A stretch of DNA of 64,000 nucleotides from Flavobacterium psychrophilum (GTDB taxonomy: Bacteria; Bacteroidota; Bacteroidia; Flavobacteriales; Flavobacteriaceae), in NCBI GenBank assembly GCA_001708385.1, contig CP012388.1, forward strand, positions 1,364,001 to 1,428,000, read 5' to 3'. This document shows positions 48,841 through 58,022 of this stretch, piece by piece. Below the pieces are notes generated by a model that saw nothing but the letters and a program-made list of their open reading frames with translations, made no database searches and had not been told where the DNA came from. Position numbers and translations under genes: made by a program. Position 1 is the first letter of the stretch; each line of letters opens with the position of its first letter.

Positions 48841-49471
48841 CAGCATTAGCCTTAGCATTACTGCTATGCTGGAAAAGAATTTTGACGCCGAAATTATTAA
48901 TGCAAAATATTGCGATGAAGGTTACCTTCTTATAAAAAAAGCAGCTCAGGACGAAAAACCGTTTGACCTGGTAATTACAGATCTTTCATTTAAAGATGAC
49001 CATAGAGACACTACGATAAGCTCGGGAGAAGACTTTATTAAAAAAATAAGGGAAGAATTTTTTGATCTGAAAATTATTGTCTACTCTATAGAAGACAGGC
49101 CGTTCCTTATAAAATCACTTTTTAACAACAGCTATATAAATGCATATGTTGCCAAAGGAAGAGACAGCATAAGCGAACTTACTGATGCCATACATAACGT
49201 ATATTATGGTAACATTTACCTTTCTCCCGAATTTGCCGATGTTTTAAAAGACCAGTCGGTTTTTGAAGTGGATAAATACGATGTGGAAGTTTTAAAATTG
49301 CTTTCGGAAGGATTTACACAAGAAGACATCAGCGTTGTGTTTAAGCAAAAAAACTACCCATCGCCCAGTACGAGCAGTATAGAAAAGAAGATTAACAAGC
49401 TGAAATTCATGTTTAAAGCTAATAATAGTATACACCTTGTCGCAATAACAAAAGACATGAGATTAATATAG
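48806..49471 (+). CDS. LuxR-type response regulator
   Basis: The protein is 221 aa. The receiver domain has the acidic pair Glu9-Asp10 (ITEDID) and the phosphoacceptor Asp59 (LVITDLSF). The C-terminal part contains EVLKLLSEGFTQEDISVVF, a NarL/LuxR-type helix-turn-helix opening, followed by SPSTSSIEKKINKLKFMF. It overlaps the kinase gene by 35 bases, so the two form a coupled two-component system. Targets are unknown; the palindrome at 46970 suggests autoregulation, and the adhesin operon or the downstream orphan gene are other candidates (inference). Confidence 0.9.
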   Translation: MFRKILITEDIDSISLSITAMLEKNFDAEIINAKYCDEGYLLIKKAAQDEKPFDLVITDLSFKDDHRDTTISSGEDFIKKIREEFFDLKIIVYSIEDRPFLIKSLFNNSYINAYVAKGRDSISELTDAIHNVYYGNIYLSPEFADVLKDQSVFEVDKYDVEVLKLLSEGFTQEDISVVFKQKNYPSPSTSSIEKKINKLKFMFKANNSIHLVAITKDMRLI

Positions 49472-49844
49472 GTAAGAATATACACACCGTATCCTCTGAT
49501 TATTGTGTAGTTCATCGATTTTAACATAATTTTAACATTTGTTTACGGTTTTCCGTAAACAACTTTAAGCTATACCGATGTAACTTTAGTTATGTTAATT
49601 TAAAAAACTAAAAGCCCCCAATGAATTAATAACCACAGATATAAGGACAATTTTGTGCTTTTTTAGAGAAACTGCATTTTTAATGCACCTACTACAGTCA
49701 ATCTTTAAAATCACAACTTTGTTTATCGCCCCAAATCATAAACGCTAACCCCCCAACCTAAAAATGCCTATGGTATAACAAAAGTCACATCCAAACTACA
49801 CACCTTCGTTAAAACCAACATTAAACCTAAAAATTACTACAACA
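49472..49844. other. Intergenic region downstream of the response regulator
   Basis: 373 bases. It contains the second copy of TATACACACCG (49479-49489), a perfect 9-bp hairpin TGTTTACGG/CCGTAAACA (49540-49561) that may end the two-component transcript, and a -7-like TAACTTTA (49581-49588). If that is used, the next gene has a leader of about 250 bases. Confidence 0.5.
49540..49561 (+). terminator. Hairpin after the two-component operon
   Basis: TGTTTACGG (49540-49548) pairs with CCGTAAACA (49553-49561) around TTTT. The tract that follows (ACTTTAAG) is poor in T, so termination is uncertain. Confidence 0.4.
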
Positions 49845-50318
49845 ATGAAATATATAATTATCAAAGGAGCCAAAAGTGCCGGCAAAGCCGAAACTATTAA
49901 CGCCGTTTGCAAACGATTAAAGCCTGAAGCTATACGTAAAGTGTACTTTTCTGAATCGGGAAAGGTATCATTAGAGAGTGTTACTCCCGCAGCAGGCATT
50001 TCGGATGGTACTTATATAGTTACCGTAAGAAAGAAAAACATTCTTATGGTATCAGGGGCACCAACAGAACAAAAGAAAAAAATAACTTCAATAATGGAAT
50101 CTGTTTTACACCTTAACCTAAAACCTGATTTTGCTATTATTGCAATGCGCGGCCTTGAAAAGCTAAAGGATTTTTCGACATCTACTGAACTTGAAAAATT
50201 TGGAAAGTGCATTTATGAAACAAAGATATGGAGGATTCCTTCCTATACTTTTCATATGACAGAAGAATGGAATAAAAGGGTATCATATATTACTGCAATA
50301 ACCTTGCATAACCTCTGA
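49845..50318 (+). CDS. Small P-loop-like protein, unrecognised
   Basis: A 157-aa cytoplasmic protein beginning MKYIIIKGAKSAGKAETINA. GAKSAGKA (8-15) resembles a Walker A motif but has Ala where Ser/Thr is normally needed after the Lys, so nucleotide binding may be altered. The strand PDFAIIAMRG (about 98-107) could be a Walker B-like strand lacking the acidic residue. I do not recognise a family. The protein lies downstream of a two-component system behind a long leader and ends at a strong terminator. Confidence 0.68.
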   Translation: MKYIIIKGAKSAGKAETINAVCKRLKPEAIRKVYFSESGKVSLESVTPAAGISDGTYIVTVRKKNILMVSGAPTEQKKKITSIMESVLHLNLKPDFAIIAMRGLEKLKDFSTSTELEKFGKCIYETKIWRIPSYTFHMTEEWNKRVSYITAITLHNL

Positions 50319-50348
50319 CATTTAGCATGAACTAAACTTACTTTATAC

Positions 50349-50383
50349 AAAAACAGCTCCCGAAAAGGAGCTGTTTCTTTTTT
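50349..50383. terminator. Bidirectional terminator between convergent genes
   Basis: A 10-bp perfect stem AAACAGCTCC (50351-50360) with GGAGCTGTTT (50367-50376), followed by T residues on the plus strand and flanked by A on the other side. Confidence 0.88.
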
Positions 50384-50396
50384 ATGATATAATCTA

Positions 50397-51794
50397 TTAT
50401 GGAAGTAAGGTCCATACCTGAACACTGTAAGGCTTCATATTTAAACTGTTACCCCCTTTTTGAAAAGTTATATTAGGAGTTCCCGAATATAGCTTCAGCT
50501 TACTAAAGCTAAGGTCTTTATCGCGGTCTACCGTTACAAACTGCTCTTTTGCAGATAGGTTTATCATTACAAATACTTTATTCTGAACACCTGTTTTAGC
50601 GTCGGTTTGAATTCTTAAAAATGAAACTACCGCATTATTGCTATTGTGAATATCCTTATATACTCCAACAGCCAGCGCCGGATGCGCTTTAATTTTTATA
50701 AGCTCTTTGTAATAATTCCATAGTGAGTTTTTATCTTTTTGTTGCGCTGCCAATGACGAAGCCCCAGCTTCGGTATATTGATCGTATCCTGTTGTTCCCA
50801 GTTCCTGCCCGTAGTATACAGACGGTACACCGCCAATAAGCAGGTTTAATCCTGCCAGTACTTTTAGCTTGCCTGCGTCTATTTTAGGTAATGAAGCCAG
50901 GCGGCCTGTGGATGCATCTTCAAGTTCAAGTATCGGGTATTTTCCGGCAGGCAGTGCGTTAAAAGTACTGTCGGCAGCAATAATTATTTTCGACTTATCA
51001 AGGGCGGTTATCGCTTCCTGAAGTTTCTGGGCCGGCACGCCGTCTGCGCCTGCTTTAGTATACAGCGAATAGCGGAAAGATTTGGTTTCTATCGCATCGG
51101 TGATGATCTGAACGCCGGGGTTTATCTTTTTAAGATGTACAGACAAAGGCTCCCAGAATTCTTTGAACAGGTTTGCATTTTTACCCGTTGCATCTACTCT
51201 ATCCTGAACAGCTTTAAAAACAAAACCATCAGCACCATCGTAAAAAACACCGTTACCATCGGGGTCTGTCCAATATTTCAGGGCTTTTTTGTAATAGTCG
51301 GCTACTTTAGCATTTTTCAGGTTAACGGCTACGGTTGCTTCTGTACCATTTACAGGTTTTTCGTTTTTAGAATCAGTATAATAAACATAATCGCTATACA
51401 CTGATTTTATGTTTTTAAACGAATCTTTAAACCATAAGTTCGCTGTATTTACATACTGAAGATTGATGGTTTGATACAGCTTCATCTTTCTGTTATGTAC
51501 TTCCTGTATCAGGTCGCGGTATTCTTTAAAGTTACCGTATTTAGGATTGATCTTTTCCAGTTCTCCGATAGCTGCACCATCTGAATCAGATTCATAAACG
51601 GGTGATATTACAAGTGTGGTTATACCCAGGTATTGCAGGTCGTTAAGCTTTTGCCTTAGCCCTTTTAGATCTCCATGACCGTCACCGTCGCTATCAGCGA
51701 ATTTGGCAAGGTCTACATTGTATAGTACTTCGCGCTGGGCAAAAGAAGTCGTAATACACAACAGGCATACTGTGATTATAAGTAGTATTTTCAT
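50397..51794 (-). CDS. Secreted GH13 alpha-amylase-like protein with degenerate catalytic motifs
   Basis: The start is placed at 51794 (signal MKILLIITVCLLCITTSFAQ), giving 465 aa. The TIM-barrel pattern is clear: LAKFADSDGDGHGDLKGLRQKLNDLQYLGITTLVISPVYES corresponds to the GH13 opening, and GVPSVYYGQELG and SLWNYYKELIKIKAHPAL to the barrel end and loop. However, the nucleophile region that normally reads GFRxD is GADGFVFKAV, with Val for Arg and Lys for the nucleophile Asp. The histidine of the conserved NHD motif is also missing (LELEDASTGRLAS). The general acid cannot be placed with confidence. It may be a binding protein or pseudoenzyme. No starch-utilisation (Sus) genes are adjacent. Confidence 0.8.
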   Translation of the reverse strand: MKILLIITVCLLCITTSFAQREVLYNVDLAKFADSDGDGHGDLKGLRQKLNDLQYLGITTLVISPVYESDSDGAAIGELEKINPKYGNFKEYRDLIQEVHNRKMKLYQTINLQYVNTANLWFKDSFKNIKSVYSDYVYYTDSKNEKPVNGTEATVAVNLKNAKVADYYKKALKYWTDPDGNGVFYDGADGFVFKAVQDRVDATGKNANLFKEFWEPLSVHLKKINPGVQIITDAIETKSFRYSLYTKAGADGVPAQKLQEAITALDKSKIIIAADSTFNALPAGKYPILELEDASTGRLASLPKIDAGKLKVLAGLNLLIGGVPSVYYGQELGTTGYDQYTEAGASSLAAQQKDKNSLWNYYKELIKIKAHPALAVGVYKDIHNSNNAVVSFLRIQTDAKTGVQNKVFVMINLSAKEQFVTVDRDKDLSFSKLKLYSGTPNITFQKGGNSLNMKPYSVQVWTLLP

Positions 51795-51877
51795 ATACAA
51801 ATTTTGATTGGTTTCAAATATAAGGCATTTATGCTGCAACATGATGTTATAATAACGCCGTAAGAGCGGATATTTGT

Positions 51878-51885
51878 TATTTTTG
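51878..51885 (+). promoter_or_regulatory. -7 promoter element of udk
   Basis: TATTTTTG is a perfect TAnnTTTG match 23 bases before the start codon. No TTTG is found at the 19-base distance. Confidence 0.4.
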
Positions 51886-51908
51886 CCTAAGTTTAAACAA
51901 CACTAGAG

Positions 51909-52517
51909 ATGCTCATAATAGGAATTGCAGGCGGTACCGGAAGCGGAAAAACCACAGTGGTACAACAAATAATGAATGAACTTCCGTCAGATGAAGTTGG
52001 CATTATCTCGCAGGATTCTTACTATCGCCAAACCAGTGGGCTGAGCTACGAAGAACGGTCTAAAACCAACTTTGACCACCCAAACGCTATTGATTTTGAA
52101 CTGTTAGCTACTCACCTGGCCGACCTCAAAGCGGGCAAGACAATAGAACAGCCTGTATATTCTTTTATTACCCATAACAGGACAAGCGATACTATTATTA
52201 CGCATCCGCGGAAAGTTATGATCGTTGAGGGCATCCTTATACTATCTGACGCACACCTTCGCGATATGTTTGAAATCAAGGTGTTTGTTTATGCTGATTC
52301 TGATGAACGTTTAATCCGTCGCCTAAAACGCGATATTGCCGAGAGAGGCCGTGACATGGAAGAAGTTTTAAATCGATACCAAACCACCCTTAAACCCATG
52401 CACGAGCAATTTATTGAACCCACAAAAGCCTACGCTGATATTATTATTCCGCATGACAGGTACAACACTGTAGCTATAGACGTGGTAAGGGCTGTTATAC
52501 ACCAGCGCATAAAATAG
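51909..52517 (+). CDS. udk: Uridine kinase
   Basis: A 202-aa cytoplasmic enzyme that phosphorylates uridine and cytidine with ATP or GTP in pyrimidine salvage. The P-loop GGTGSGKT is at 8-15. The substrate region QDSYYR and FDHPNAID and the lid-type sequence RRLKRDIAERGR are as in bacterial Udk, and the length is normal. It is followed three bases after its stop by the end of a convergent gene. The next gene on its strand is the FtsB/DivIC-like protein, with the convergent gene in between. Confidence 0.95.
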   Translation: MLIIGIAGGTGSGKTTVVQQIMNELPSDEVGIISQDSYYRQTSGLSYEERSKTNFDHPNAIDFELLATHLADLKAGKTIEQPVYSFITHNRTSDTIITHPRKVMIVEGILILSDAHLRDMFEIKVFVYADSDERLIRRLKRDIAERGRDMEEVLNRYQTTLKPMHEQFIEPTKAYADIIIPHDRYNTVAIDVVRAVIHQRIK

Positions 52518-52520
52518 TAG

Positions 52521-53087
52521 TTAGGCTTTTGTCTGTAAGTATTTTAAAGCTGCCAGCACTTTAGGAATTTCTTTCACTTTTGCTTCAGTCCAGAAGTATT
52601 TATCGAGATAGGCAGAGTTATTTAAAATTACCGAGAACACTTTTGTATTGTTTTGTATCTCGAACTTAAGCGTAATTTCATCTGAATTAAAGATGTATTT
52701 TACCGTCTTGTTTTTACCTGCCGATGCCTCAAGATTCGGAATTACATATTGTTCCAGCCATACTATCATGTCGTCAATTTCCTCCATACCTATCCAGGCA
52801 TCTTCTTTAACCCTGAAATTATCGGCGTGCTGCTGTGTTACGTCGTACTCAGAAGTAACATTCAGCCCATACATTCTTGTGTTTTGTTTCAGGTCTATTA
52901 TTTCCGCCGGGAAAAACTGTACGGTTTCGTTCCACCCCGATTTAAAAATAGCTTTTTCGTTTTCATCCAGATTGATCTGGATATAACTGGAACTGTCAAT
53001 AAATTCAGATGCCGAAGACATCTTTGCGTTCTGCGCGAAAGACGCTGTACTTATTATTACTAGAAGACAGAGGTAAACATTTTTCAT
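52521..53087 (-). CDS. Secreted protein of unknown function
   Basis: A 188-aa protein with signal peptide MKNVYLCLLVIISTASFAQ. The mature part is a mixed alpha/beta protein with no cysteines and no recognised motif. Its end (VKEIPKVLAALKYLQTKA) is helical. It lies in the opposite orientation between udk and the FtsB/DivIC-like gene, which suggests insertion into a formerly co-directional cluster. Probably periplasmic. Confidence 0.75.
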   Translation of the reverse strand: MKNVYLCLLVIISTASFAQNAKMSSASEFIDSSSYIQINLDENEKAIFKSGWNETVQFFPAEIIDLKQNTRMYGLNVTSEYDVTQQHADNFRVKEDAWIGMEEIDDMIVWLEQYVIPNLEASAGKNKTVKYIFNSDEITLKFEIQNNTKVFSVILNNSAYLDKYFWTEAKVKEIPKVLAALKYLQTKA

Positions 53088-53209
53088 AGCTTGGTTATCT
53101 TATTGGGTTTTAAATTGCAAAACAAAAGTTATTCCATTAATTGAATTTAGGAGTGCAAAAGTTTGCAATTTGGAATCTGTCTTTTGGTATTTTGATGTAA
53201 TTTAGCGGC

Positions 53210-53563
53210 ATGAACGCATTCAAAAAACTAACTTCACGCTATCCTATCCTTAAAATACTAGGGAACAGGTATGTATTGGTTATTATTTTTGCTGCCGTAT
53301 GGCTTACTTTCCTTGACAATTACTCTTATTTTGAAAATCGTGTACTTGATAAAAAAATAGAAGAACTGGAAGCCAACAAACGTTACTATATCCAGGAAAT
53401 AAAAAAGGACAGTATTAGCATTAAACAGCTAAATAATGCTGACCAGACCGAAAAATACGCGCGTGAGAAATACTACATGAAACGCGAAAATGAAGACATT
53501 TACATCATAGAATTTGAAGATGACGTGCCCGTTGCAAAGGATGAGGATACGAAATCACTTTAA
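53210..53563 (+). CDS. FtsB/DivIC-like septum formation initiator protein
   Basis: A 117-aa bitopic membrane protein. A membrane helix (about 22-37, VLVIIFAAVWLTFLDN) is followed by a coiled coil (45-80, LDKKIEELEANKRYYIQEIKKD) and the conserved EKYAREKYYMKRENEDIYII of the FtsB/DivIC family. Such proteins bridge FtsQ and FtsL in the divisome. It ends 11 bases before the methylmalonyl-CoA mutase small subunit and probably shares its transcript. Confidence 0.9.
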   Translation: MNAFKKLTSRYPILKILGNRYVLVIIFAAVWLTFLDNYSYFENRVLDKKIEELEANKRYYIQEIKKDSISIKQLNNADQTEKYAREKYYMKRENEDIYIIEFEDDVPVAKDEDTKSL

Positions 53564-53574
53564 AATTTTTCTGC

Positions 53575-54945
53575 ATGAGCGACAACCTATTTAATGAATT
53601 TGATCCGGTTTCTTCCAAACAGTGGAAACAGCAAATACAGTACGAGCTTAAAGGAGCCGACTATAATGAAACGCTTGTTTGGGAAAGTCCTGAAGGCATT
53701 AAGGTAAAACCGTTTTATCATATAGACAACTTTATGCAGGGCCCTGCTGTAGCAGGCAAAGCAGCCGAGTTTACTATCTGCCAGAATATTTTTGTACATG
53801 ATGCAGAGAAATCGGCAGGAAGAGCGGCTTCTACACTTAAACGAGGTGCAGAAACAATTCGTTTTACGATTACAGACGAAACTATCGATGTAAAAACCAT
53901 TCTTGCTAAAATACCAAACGGCACCTCCGTGTATTTTTATTTGGGTTTCATATCAATCGATTTCGTAAAGAGTCTCGATACTATAGCCAAAGAAAGGAAT
54001 GCCGATTTTTATGTACAGCTTGACCCTATAGGTCACCTTGCAAAAGACGGAAACTGGCATAAAAATCTTGAAACAGATATTGAGGCTTTAAATACTATAG
54101 CTATTGCATGCAGCAACATTCACTTTTTAAATGTTGACGGAAGTATATACCAAAATGCCGGAGCAAATATTGTTCAGCAGATTGCCTATACACTGGCGCA
54201 TGCCAACGAATATTTTAACCGTATTGCTACCATTAACAAGCCAATTGTGCTTCAGGTAGCGTTGGGTACCAACTACTTTTTTGAAATTGCAAAACTGCGT
54301 GCCCTAAGAACATTATTCGATCTTATTGCTGCAGAATACGACCATACTTTTGACTGCCATATTATTGCTACGCCAACAAAACGTAACAAGACGCTTTACG
54401 ACTACAACGTAAATATGCTTCGTACCACTACAGAGTGCATGAGTGCCATACTCGGCGGAGCGAATTCGGTAGCCAATTTAGCATACGATGCACTTTACCA
54501 TAAAGACAACGAGTTTGGCGACCGTATAGCACGTAACCAACTTTTAGTATTGAAACACGAGAGTTATTTCGATAAGGTAAATAACCCTGCCGATGGTGCT
54601 TATTACATAGAAGAACTTACCCAGCAGCTTGCCGAAAAAGCACTTGCCTTGTTTAAGGATATTGAGGCTAACGGCGGTTTTCTGACACAGCTTAAAGAAG
54701 GGACTATTCAGCGCAAGATCCAGGAAAGTGCAGCCAAAGAACAGGAATTGTTTGACAGCGGTAAAGAAGTACTGCTTGGCACCAATAAATACCCTAATAA
54801 GGCCGACCGTATGAGCCACGACCTGGAGTTATATCCTTTTGTAAAGGCAAACCCAAGGAAAACGCTTATTCAGCCTATTATAGAAAAAAGGCTTGCCGAA
54901 AAAATCGAGCAGGAACGACTTGAAAGTGAAAAGGCCGACGCTTAG
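53575..54945 (+). CDS. mutA: Methylmalonyl-CoA mutase small subunit
   Basis: A 456-aa protein related to the mutase barrel but lacking a B12-binding domain, as expected for the non-catalytic small subunit. Typical segments are YELKGADYNETLVWESPEGI, TTECMSAILGGANSVANLAYD and NPADGAYYIEELTQQLAEKA. The heterodimer interconverts succinyl-CoA and (R)-methylmalonyl-CoA in the cytoplasm, linking propionate, odd-chain and branched amino-acid metabolism to the TCA cycle. It is followed by a short unlisted gene and then the large subunit. Confidence 0.95.
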   Translation: MSDNLFNEFDPVSSKQWKQQIQYELKGADYNETLVWESPEGIKVKPFYHIDNFMQGPAVAGKAAEFTICQNIFVHDAEKSAGRAASTLKRGAETIRFTITDETIDVKTILAKIPNGTSVYFYLGFISIDFVKSLDTIAKERNADFYVQLDPIGHLAKDGNWHKNLETDIEALNTIAIACSNIHFLNVDGSIYQNAGANIVQQIAYTLAHANEYFNRIATINKPIVLQVALGTNYFFEIAKLRALRTLFDLIAAEYDHTFDCHIIATPTKRNKTLYDYNVNMLRTTTECMSAILGGANSVANLAYDALYHKDNEFGDRIARNQLLVLKHESYFDKVNNPADGAYYIEELTQQLAEKALALFKDIEANGGFLTQLKEGTIQRKIQESAAKEQELFDSGKEVLLGTNKYPNKADRMSHDLELYPFVKANPRKTLIQPIIEKRLAEKIEQERLESEKADA

Positions 54946-54969
54946 CAGTAAAACAAAATCAGTATTTTT

Positions 54970-55146
54970 ATGAAAGAGATACCAGATTGGCAGAAAGAGC
55001 AGATAAGAAAACGCACCGAAGCGTATAGAGGTAATCCGTCATCAGCACAAGATTTTGATGAGGCAATAAAAGATGTCGAACAAATATTAGAATCTGAGAT
55101 TAATAAACTATCAACAATAAGTTTCATTACTATCCCGCGACCCTGA
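54970..55146 (+). CDS. Short addiction-module-like protein between mutA and mutB
   Basis: A 58-codon frame beginning [20 protein letters not shown] and continuing [20 protein letters not shown]. It resembles the short helical antitoxin-type proteins of addiction modules (pattern WxxxxLxxRxxxYxxNPxxxxxxxExxxxxI). No toxin gene is next to it, so it would be an orphan or fossil. The last residues (SFITIPRP) and the stop codon lie in the palindromic element that follows, suggesting that insertion of the repeat may have replaced the original end. It lies in the same direction as the mutase genes. Confidence 0.6.
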   Translation: MKEIPDWQKEQIRKRTEAYRGNPSSAQDFDEAIKDVEQILESEINKLSTISFITIPRP

Positions 55147-55183
55147 AAGGGTCGTACATAATAACCCATGGCTGAGTCATGGG
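55138..55183. repeat. Tandem hairpins upstream of mutB
   Basis: The first hairpin is CGACCC (55138-55143) with GGGTCG (55149-55154); the second is CCCATG (55165-55170) with CATGGG (55178-55183). They end nine bases before the mutB start codon. They recall dispersed Bacteroidota repeats, but a translation-control role is also possible. Confidence 0.5.
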
Positions 55184-55192
55184 GATAAAAAA

Positions 55193-57328
55193 ATGAGAAA
55201 AAACATTCAACACATACAGCTTAAACCACAACAGGAAAAAGAAATCTCTTCTTCAGGAAAGGAAAACTTTTTGTTCGCCGAAGGCATAGAGGTCAAAGAA
55301 AACTATTCTGAAAAAGATATAGAGAACCTGGAGCACGTAGAATTCGGTGCCGGGTTTGCACCTAACCTGCGTGGGCCATATGCCACAATGTATGTGCGCC
55401 GCCCGTGGACAGTGCGCCAGTATGCAGGCTTTTCTACCGCAGAAGAAAGTAACGCTTTTTACAGGCGAAACCTGGCTGCCGGTCAGAAAGGGCTTTCTGT
55501 TGCGTTTGACCTTGCCACACACCGCGGTTACGACAGTGACCATGAGCGCGTTGTGGGTGACGTTGGTAAAGCCGGGGTAGCCATAGATAGTGTGGAAGAC
55601 ATGAAGGTGCTATTCAATCAGATACCGCTGGATGAGATGTCGGTTTCTATGACTATGAATGGTGCTGTACTGCCCATCATGGCCTTTTATATTGTTGCTG
55701 CTGAAGAGCAGGGTGTTGCCGCCGAATTACTTTCGGGAACCATACAGAACGATATTTTAAAGGAGTTCATGGTGCGTAACACATACATCTACCCTCCTGC
55801 CCCATCAATGAAAATTATCGCTGATATTTTTGAATATACCAGCCGAAAAATGCCGAAATTCAATTCGATAAGTATATCCGGCTACCACATGCAGGAAGCC
55901 GGTGCTACTGCCGATATTGAACTGGCGTATACCCTCGCCGACGGTTTGGAATACATTCGTACCGGACTTGCAGCAGGCATGAAGATCGATGAGTTTGCAC
56001 CACGCCTTTCGTTCTTTTGGGCTATCGGCATGAATCATTTCATGGAGATAGCAAAAATGCGTGCAGGCCGTATGCTTTGGGCAAAACTGCTAAAACAGTT
56101 TGAGCCTAAAGACGAAAAATCGCTTGCATTGCGTACGCACTGCCAAACCAGTGGATGGAGCCTTACAGAACAGGATCCGTTTAACAATGTTGCACGAACA
56201 GCTATAGAAGCTGCTGCCGCTGCCTTTGGCGGAACACAATCATTACACACCAACGCGCTGGATGAAGCTATTGCATTGCCAACAGACTTCTCGGCACGTA
56301 TTGCACGTAACACACAGATCTTCCTTCAGGAAGAAACCAAAATAACAAAAACGGTCGATCCATGGGCAGGCAGCTATTATGTAGAGAACCTTACCGACGA
56401 GATCGCTAAAAAAGCCTGGGCACTTATAGAAGAAGTAGAAGAACTTGGTGGTATGACCAAAGCCATCGAGGCAGGTATACCTAAACTCCGCATTGAAGAA
56501 GCCGCCGCACGTAAACAGGCACGTATTGACAGCGGACAGGATATTATTGTGGGCGTTAACAAATACCGCCTTGAAAAAGAAGATCCGCTGCATATATTAG
56601 ACGTAGACAACCAAATGGTTCGCCGCCAGCAGATTGAACGCCTTGACCAGATAAAAGCAACCCGCGACACCCAAAAGGTAAACGAATGCTTAGCCAGGCT
56701 TACAGCATCGGCAAAATCCGGTGAAGGCAACTTACTGGAACTGGCAATTGAAGCTTCGCGCTACAGGGCTACCCTAGGAGAGATAAGCGATGCGTTGGAA
56801 TCGATTTTCGGAAGGTATAAAGCACAAATTAAATCATTTAGCGGAGTGTACAGCAAAGAGATCAAAAACGATGAGAGCTTTGAAAAAGCAAAACAGCTTG
56901 CAAACGAGTTTGCAAAGCTGGAAGGCCGTCGCCCAAGGATAATGATTGCAAAAATGGGTCAGGATGGTCACGACCGTGGTGCTAAAGTAGTTGCCACAGG
57001 TTATGCCGACGTTGGTTTTGACGTGGATATTGGTCCGCTTTTCCAGACTCCGGCTGAAGCTGCAAAGCAGGCTGTTGAGAATGATGTGCATATTCTAGGG
57101 GTATCGTCGTTGGCTGCCGGGCATAAAACACTTGTGCCGCAGGTTATAGAAGAACTTAAAAAATACGGCCGTGAAGATATTATGGTTATTGTGGGCGGGG
57201 TTATTCCGGCACAGGATTACCAATACTTATTTGACAGCGGAGCCGTAGCCGTTTTTGGCCCCGGAACAAAAATCAGCGAAGCCGCTATTAAGATACTAGA
57301 AGTATTAATAGAAGGATTTGAAGAATAA
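55193..57328 (+). CDS. mutB: Methylmalonyl-CoA mutase large (catalytic) subunit
   Basis: A 711-aa adenosylcobalamin-dependent mutase. The barrel has [20 protein letters not shown] and [20 protein letters not shown] (substrate pore). The C-terminal cobalamin domain has DGHDRG at 591-596, with His593 the lower axial ligand to cobalt, then [14 protein letters not shown] sequence ([14 protein letters not shown]) and VIVGGVIP. The length is normal. It closes the ftsB-like/mutA/mutB cluster and is followed by a clear terminator. No ATPase (MeaB) gene or epimerase is visible nearby. Confidence 0.96.
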   Translation: MRKNIQHIQLKPQQEKEISSSGKENFLFAEGIEVKENYSEKDIENLEHVEFGAGFAPNLRGPYATMYVRRPWTVRQYAGFSTAEESNAFYRRNLAAGQKGLSVAFDLATHRGYDSDHERVVGDVGKAGVAIDSVEDMKVLFNQIPLDEMSVSMTMNGAVLPIMAFYIVAAEEQGVAAELLSGTIQNDILKEFMVRNTYIYPPAPSMKIIADIFEYTSRKMPKFNSISISGYHMQEAGATADIELAYTLADGLEYIRTGLAAGMKIDEFAPRLSFFWAIGMNHFMEIAKMRAGRMLWAKLLKQFEPKDEKSLALRTHCQTSGWSLTEQDPFNNVARTAIEAAAAAFGGTQSLHTNALDEAIALPTDFSARIARNTQIFLQEETKITKTVDPWAGSYYVENLTDEIAKKAWALIEEVEELGGMTKAIEAGIPKLRIEEAAARKQARIDSGQDIIVGVNKYRLEKEDPLHILDVDNQMVRRQQIERLDQIKATRDTQKVNECLARLTASAKSGEGNLLELAIEASRYRATLGEISDALESIFGRYKAQIKSFSGVYSKEIKNDESFEKAKQLANEFAKLEGRRPRIMIAKMGQDGHDRGAKVVATGYADVGFDVDIGPLFQTPAEAAKQAVENDVHILGVSSLAAGHKTLVPQVIEELKKYGREDIMVIVGGVIPAQDYQYLFDSGAVAVFGPGTKISEAAIKILEVLIEGFEE

Positions 57329-57330
57329 AA

Positions 57331-57365
57331 CAGGCACCTGATAAGTAATTATCAGGTGTTTTTTA
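57331..57365 (+). terminator. Terminator after mutB
   Basis: CACCTGATA (57335-57343) pairs with TATCAGGTG (57350-57358), followed by a T-run to 57364. Confidence 0.9.
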
Positions 57366-57377
57366 TTAATTTTAAAT

Positions 57378-57959
57378 ATGAAAAAATTCTTATTCTTACT
57401 TCTGGTTTGCGGTTCATGCTTTGGGCAGGTTAAAACAACGGCACTTAAAGCAGCACAAATTCCTAAAGCTATAGCGTATCATGGTAATGTTGTAACTACA
57501 TTACGATACACCGATGCTTTGGGTGATAATATACTTATAACTACTCAATCCGAATTGACAGACGGTGCAGAACTTTACGCCTACCACTATACGCTAAAAG
57601 GTAGTAACTGGACACAGACCTGGAAAGTATATGATTTTGTAAAGGAATGCCCTGTAGATATTGAACTGGAATTTTTAAAATCGGCGATCACGGTTACCGA
57701 CCTCAATAAAAATAATAAAGCCGAAGTATGGCTTATGTATAAAGTTGGCTGTCATGGCGATGTTAGCCCTGTGAATATGAAAATCATCATGTACGAAGAT
57801 GGCAAGAAACAGGCTGTCCGCGGAGAAAATAAAGTTCAGGTAGGTGCTAACGATTATTTGGGCGGCGAATATACTTTTGATCCTCTTTTTAAAGAAGGCC
57901 CAAAACAATTCAGGGACTATGCCACACAGCTTTGGAAGAAACACATTGATGGTAAATAG
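57378..57959 (+). CDS. Secreted protein, possibly of the M949_RS01915 surface-polysaccharide family
   Basis: A 193-aa protein with signal peptide MKKFLFLLLVCGSCFGQ. The mature part has AYHYTLKGSNWTQTWKVYDF, ECPVDIELEFL, ITVTDLNKNNKAEVWLMYKV and SPVNMKIIMYEDGKKQAVRG. This pattern, including DLNKNNKAE (an integrin/FG-GAP-like loop), recalls a Riemerella/Flavobacterium family annotated in surface polysaccharide biosynthesis. That name comes from a mutant phenotype as I recall it, not from a known reaction. The two cysteines (in ECPV and GCHG) may form a disulfide. It follows the mutB terminator closely. Confidence 0.6.
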   Translation: MKKFLFLLLVCGSCFGQVKTTALKAAQIPKAIAYHGNVVTTLRYTDALGDNILITTQSELTDGAELYAYHYTLKGSNWTQTWKVYDFVKECPVDIELEFLKSAITVTDLNKNNKAEVWLMYKVGCHGDVSPVNMKIIMYEDGKKQAVRGENKVQVGANDYLGGEYTFDPLFKEGPKQFRDYATQLWKKHIDGK

Positions 57960-58022
57960 CAATGGGCTGTCCCAATTTTACAATTATCATTATTCAGGTT
58001 TATAGAACTTTGAATAAATTCT

